NCBI GenBank assembly: GCA_024400495.1
Contig: JAKSMR010000017.1
Span: 1 to 56,127, forward strand
Reading direction: 5' to 3'
Length of the DNA stretch: 56,127 nucleotides
Source: Bacteroidales bacterium
GTDB lineage: Bacteria; Bacteroidota; Bacteroidia; Bacteroidales; P3
Made by a program: the position numbers and the translations under genes. This document shows, in pieces, positions 53,282 to 56,127 of this stretch; positions within the stretch are counted from its first letter, which is position 1, and every line of letters starts with the position of its first letter. A model generated the notes under the pieces. The model searched no databases. It was not told the origin of the DNA and saw nothing but the letters and a program-made list of their open reading frames with translations.

Positions 53282-55744
53282 TTAGAACTCCACCACGGTG
53301 ATGCCGGCGCCTCCGAATTGGACGTGCTCGTCGTGGTAGTTGGCTATGCCGTTGACTCCCTTGAGATAATCGCGGATGAGTTGACGGAGTATGCCCGTAC
53401 CTGTTCCATGGAGGATGCGTACTTGGTCCACGCCCACCATAAGAGCATCGTCGATGAAGTAGGTGACGGCTTGGAGCGCTTCGTCGCCTCGCATTCCGCG
53501 GACGTCGATTTCACGCTTGAAGTTGAGTTTGCGTTGACGTATGTCGTCCGATGTGGCGGTGGAGATGAAGGTGCTCTTTGTGCCAAACTCTCTCTTTATT
53601 TGGTTCTTGCTTATACGCTCCAACTGGTCGATTTTGAGGGTCGATTTGATGAGCCCGAAGGCTACGACTACACTCTTGCCTTGCAGAGCAAGCACTTCGC
53701 CATAATTGGTTTGTCCTTTGATGCGTACGTTGTCGCCCACCTTCAGAGGCTCTTCTTTCGACACCTTTGGCGTTGGGTTTTCCTTGTTTTGTTGTTTCTG
53801 CTTCTCTCGTTCCTTGAGTTTTTTGATTTTGGCGTTGATGGCATCGTCGTCGTTGCCTTCCTCCTTCAGTTTGTTGCGGAACTCCTCCAACTCTTTGCGG
53901 GCTTCCTTGGTCGCCTCCTTCTCGGCTTGGGCCTCCTTGATTTTTCTGACCGTGTTTTCGATGACGGAGTTGGCCTGTTCCATGAGGCGTTTCGACTCCG
54001 CTTTTGCTTCCCTGATCAGATCTTTCTTCTGCGAAGCAAGGGCATTGAGTTCCCTCTCGTACTTTTCGGTCAACTCCTCCAAGTGCTTCTCCTTTTGACG
54101 GATGTTTTGTCGTTTGTTCTCCCAGTATCGTTTGTCACGGGCTATGTCTTGGAGGTACTTGTCCATGTTGATATAGTCGGCGCCCACCAATTCGGAAGCC
54201 TCTTGGATGACGATTTCCGGCAGGCCGATTTTACGGGCAATCTCGATGGCGAATGAACTACCTGGGTTGCCGATTTCCAACTGGAAGAGCGGACGCATCA
54301 TGTGGCGGTCGTAGAGCATGGCACCGTTGACGATGCCCTCGGTCTCCGTGGCGAAGTGCTTCAAGTTGGTGTAGTGGGTTGTAATCACACCGTAGGCCTT
54401 CTTCTGATTGAAGTGGTCGAGCAGAGCCTCGGCAATGGCGCCTCCAATCTGAGGTTCCGTACCGCCACCGAACTCGTCGATGAGGAGGAGGGTCTTCCCG
54501 TCGCATTGCTTTACGAAATGCTTCATGTTGGTCAGGTGCGAACTGTACGTACTGAGGTCGTTCTCGATCGACTGTTCGTCGCCGATGTCGATGAAGATGC
54601 TGTTGAAAATACCCATTTTGCTGCTTTTGTGCATAGGCACGAGCATACCGCATTGCATCATGTATTGGAGCAGTCCTACCGTCTTTAGGCAGACGGACTT
54701 ACCGCCAGCATTCGGACCCGATATGAGTAGGATGCGCTGCTCAGGGTTGAGTGTGATGTCGAGCGGTACGATCTCCTTTCCCGCCTTCTTGTGTGAGAGG
54801 AAGAGAAGGGGGTGGGTGGCGTTGGCCCAGTCTATGATTTGGACATTCTCTATGCTTGGGAGCGTGCTCTCCGTCGTCAAGGCGAAAAGGGCTTTGGCGC
54901 GGATGAAGTCTATTTGGGCGAGAAACACGTAGGAGTCGAGAATTTCCGGAATCCTTGGGCGAAGTTCGTTCGTAAAGGCGGTTAGGATTCGGATGACTTC
55001 GCGTTTCTCCTTGGCTTGCAGTTCGCGTATTTTGTTGTTGGCCTCCACCACGATTTCGGGCTCGATGAAGACGGTTTTACCCGTTGCCGATTCGTCGTGG
55101 ACGATACCTTTGATTTTGCGTTTGAATGCGGGTGAGATAGGGATGACGAGGCGGCCGTCGCGCATGGCGGGGTTGACATCCTTCTCGATGAATCCGTCGG
55201 CTTGGCCTTGGCGGACGATGCTCTGCAAACTCCTTGAAATGCTTGATTCCGTGCTGCTGATGCTGGCGCGGATCTCGGCCAGCAAGGGCGAGGCGTTGTC
55301 TTTTATTTTTCCGTATTTGTCGAGTATCCTATCAATTTGCTTGATGAGGTCGGGAAAGGTGAATACGCCACTGGCCAAATTCTTCAAGTAGTAGTATTGT
55401 TCTTCCTCCTTGTTGTCGAAGAATCGCACGACGAGCCCGATGGTCTCCATGGCTCTGCGAAGTTCGAACAGTTCGCGTTCCTCGAGGAAGGTGCCTTCCA
55501 CGCGGATTTTCTTCAAGCTGTCTCGTCTGTCGTAGTAGGCGTCGGTTGGAAATTCGTCCTCTTCCTGCAGTATCTGTACGAATTCGGCCGTCTGGTTGGT
55601 TTGGTCGAGGATGAGGTCTCTCTCGTTGGAGAATTTCATCTCGTCCACCAACTCTTTGCCGAGAGGGGAGAGGCACTCGTTTTGGACCAATGTCCTGATT
55701 TTGTCGAATCCGGTCTTTGCTTCGAAATTGTCTGGGTATATCAT
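53282..55744 (-). CDS. mutS2: Endonuclease MutS2
   Basis: This 820-residue protein is MutS2: the N-terminal DNA clamp/lever region (TLVQNECLSPLGKELVDEMK near 17), the MutS ATPase with Walker A ISGPNAGGKSVCLKTVGLLQ near 339, Walker B LLLIDEFGGGTEPQIGGAIA near 415, and a long coiled coil at ~515-640. A KOW-like part (VKVGDNVRIKGQTNYGEVLA) follows, and a C-terminal Smr nuclease domain carries LDVRGMRGDEAL and VRILHGTGTGILRQLIRDYL. It acts in recombination suppression or ribosome collision clearance. Its -7 box is at 55765-55772 on the minus strand. Confidence 0.95.
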   Translation of the reverse strand: MIYPDNFEAKTGFDKIRTLVQNECLSPLGKELVDEMKFSNERDLILDQTNQTAEFVQILQEEDEFPTDAYYDRRDSLKKIRVEGTFLEERELFELRRAMETIGLVVRFFDNKEEEQYYYLKNLASGVFTFPDLIKQIDRILDKYGKIKDNASPLLAEIRASISSTESSISRSLQSIVRQGQADGFIEKDVNPAMRDGRLVIPISPAFKRKIKGIVHDESATGKTVFIEPEIVVEANNKIRELQAKEKREVIRILTAFTNELRPRIPEILDSYVFLAQIDFIRAKALFALTTESTLPSIENVQIIDWANATHPLLFLSHKKAGKEIVPLDITLNPEQRILLISGPNAGGKSVCLKTVGLLQYMMQCGMLVPMHKSSKMGIFNSIFIDIGDEQSIENDLSTYSSHLTNMKHFVKQCDGKTLLLIDEFGGGTEPQIGGAIAEALLDHFNQKKAYGVITTHYTNLKHFATETEGIVNGAMLYDRHMMRPLFQLEIGNPGSSFAIEIARKIGLPEIVIQEASELVGADYINMDKYLQDIARDKRYWENKRQNIRQKEKHLEELTEKYERELNALASQKKDLIREAKAESKRLMEQANSVIENTVRKIKEAQAEKEATKEARKELEEFRNKLKEEGNDDDAINAKIKKLKEREKQKQQNKENPTPKVSKEEPLKVGDNVRIKGQTNYGEVLALQGKSVVVAFGLIKSTLKIDQLERISKNQIKREFGTKSTFISTATSDDIRQRKLNFKREIDVRGMRGDEALQAVTYFIDDALMVGVDQVRILHGTGTGILRQLIRDYLKGVNGIANYHDEHVQFGGAGITVVEF

Positions 55745-55764
55745 CTTTTCCTTGTTTGTACATA

Positions 55765-55772
55765 CAAAGGTA
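55765..55772 (-). promoter_or_regulatory. -7 box upstream of mutS2
   Basis: Reads TACCTTTG on the minus strand, matching TAnnTTTG, 20 bp upstream of the start. The -33 element is unclear. Confidence 0.4.
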
Positions 55773-56005
55773 AGGCTTTAGCGATAAGAGATAAGAGATA
55801 AGGAGAAAGTTTTTTTTCAAAACGTCGAATTTTCTATGCGGTTTCTTGGCGTTAATGTCCTATTTTTTGAAAATCCACCTTGAAAAATTTTTCTGTGCAG
55901 CCGAATAAGCGGGTTTTTCGATAGCAATGACGTTTATTGAGTTGAAGTTAACTTGTTGTTTATTAGTTTGATGTTAAAATTGTTTTAAAAAAGTATTCCG
56001 AATGT

Positions 56006-56036
56006 TTTGCAGAGTGGAAAATAGTATCTATCTTTG
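56006..56036 (+). promoter_or_regulatory. tRNA-Glu promoter
   Basis: TTTG (56006-56009), 19 bp, TATCTTTG (56029-56036), a near-consensus Bacteroidota promoter 37 bp upstream of the tRNA. Confidence 0.6.
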
Positions 56037-56073
56037 CAACGCAAAAGAGGAAAAACAATCCTCTATAAAAATT

Positions 56074-56127
56074 GGCGCTTTCGTCTAGCGGCTAGGACAC
56101 ATGCCTCTCACGCATGGAACACGGGTT
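56074..56127 (+). tRNA. tRNA-Glu (anticodon CTC), truncated by the window end
   Basis: Acceptor strand GGCGCTT at 56074-56080, D arm GTCTAGCGGCTAGGAC, and anticodon arm CATGC-CTCTCAC-GCATG. The loop gives anticodon CTC, so glutamate. The T arm is only just entered (ACGGGTT) when the window ends, so the 3' half is missing. Confidence 0.9.

Overview
The window is a piece of a Bacteroidales chromosome (Prevotella/Bacteroides-like; genus not determinable from sequence alone) carrying one nearly complete, G+C-rich, contractile-tailed prophage. Bacterial genes lie at about 250-12,800 and 51,400-56,127. Their promoters match the Bacteroidota consensus (TTTG or TTG, about 19-22 bp, then TAnnTTTG), and they include MutS2, a GSCFA protein, an SGNH/SGNH/MBOAT acylation operon, and PncA with PncB. 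The first ~210 bases are G/C homopolymer and look like a contig-end artefact.

Left flank: a three-gene minus-strand operon (winged-helix protein, AbiEii-like nucleotidyltransferase, metallophosphoesterase); a small conserved protein; GSCFA, two SGNH-type proteins and MBOAT; a membrane protein; pncB and pncA. Right flank: a papain-fold peptidase/TerB-like protein, mutS2, and a tRNA-Glu(CTC) cut by the window end.

Prophage (about 12.92-51.13 kb, with a candidate 11-bp direct repeat at both ends). Left late block: lysis genes on the minus strand (spanin-like, glucosaminidase endolysin, holin-like) with a gp36-like connector, then on the plus strand protease/scaffold, capsid, sheath, tube, tail-assembly chaperone with a -1 frameshift, tape measure, DUF935 portal, and MuF with a toxin-like tail. 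Next comes a decayed region with a threefold repeat, a tyrosine integrase, and two paralogous Cro/CI-type repressors with operators. The early block (26.5-39.6 kb) has a ~0.9-kb untranslated array of tRNA-like structured RNAs, small DNA-binding proteins, a DUF2800 nuclease, DUF2815, family-A polymerase, a VirE/VapE primase-helicase, iteron-like repeats, a perfectly duplicated gene, a VRR-NUC nuclease and an SNF2 helicase. The right late block (40-51 kb) encodes tail hub, baseplate, fibres, spike, morphogenesis protein and terminase.

The late blocks share a 16-bp palindrome (consensus ATAGAATATATTCTAT) at three intergenic promoters, two of them divergent. This points to one regulator switching all late operons together; a small ribbon-helix-helix-like protein encoded beside the third site is a candidate. 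The order is unusual: the integrase is central, portal and MuF follow the tape measure, and the terminase is at the far right. The least explained feature is the tRNA-like RNA array at 26,748-27,607.
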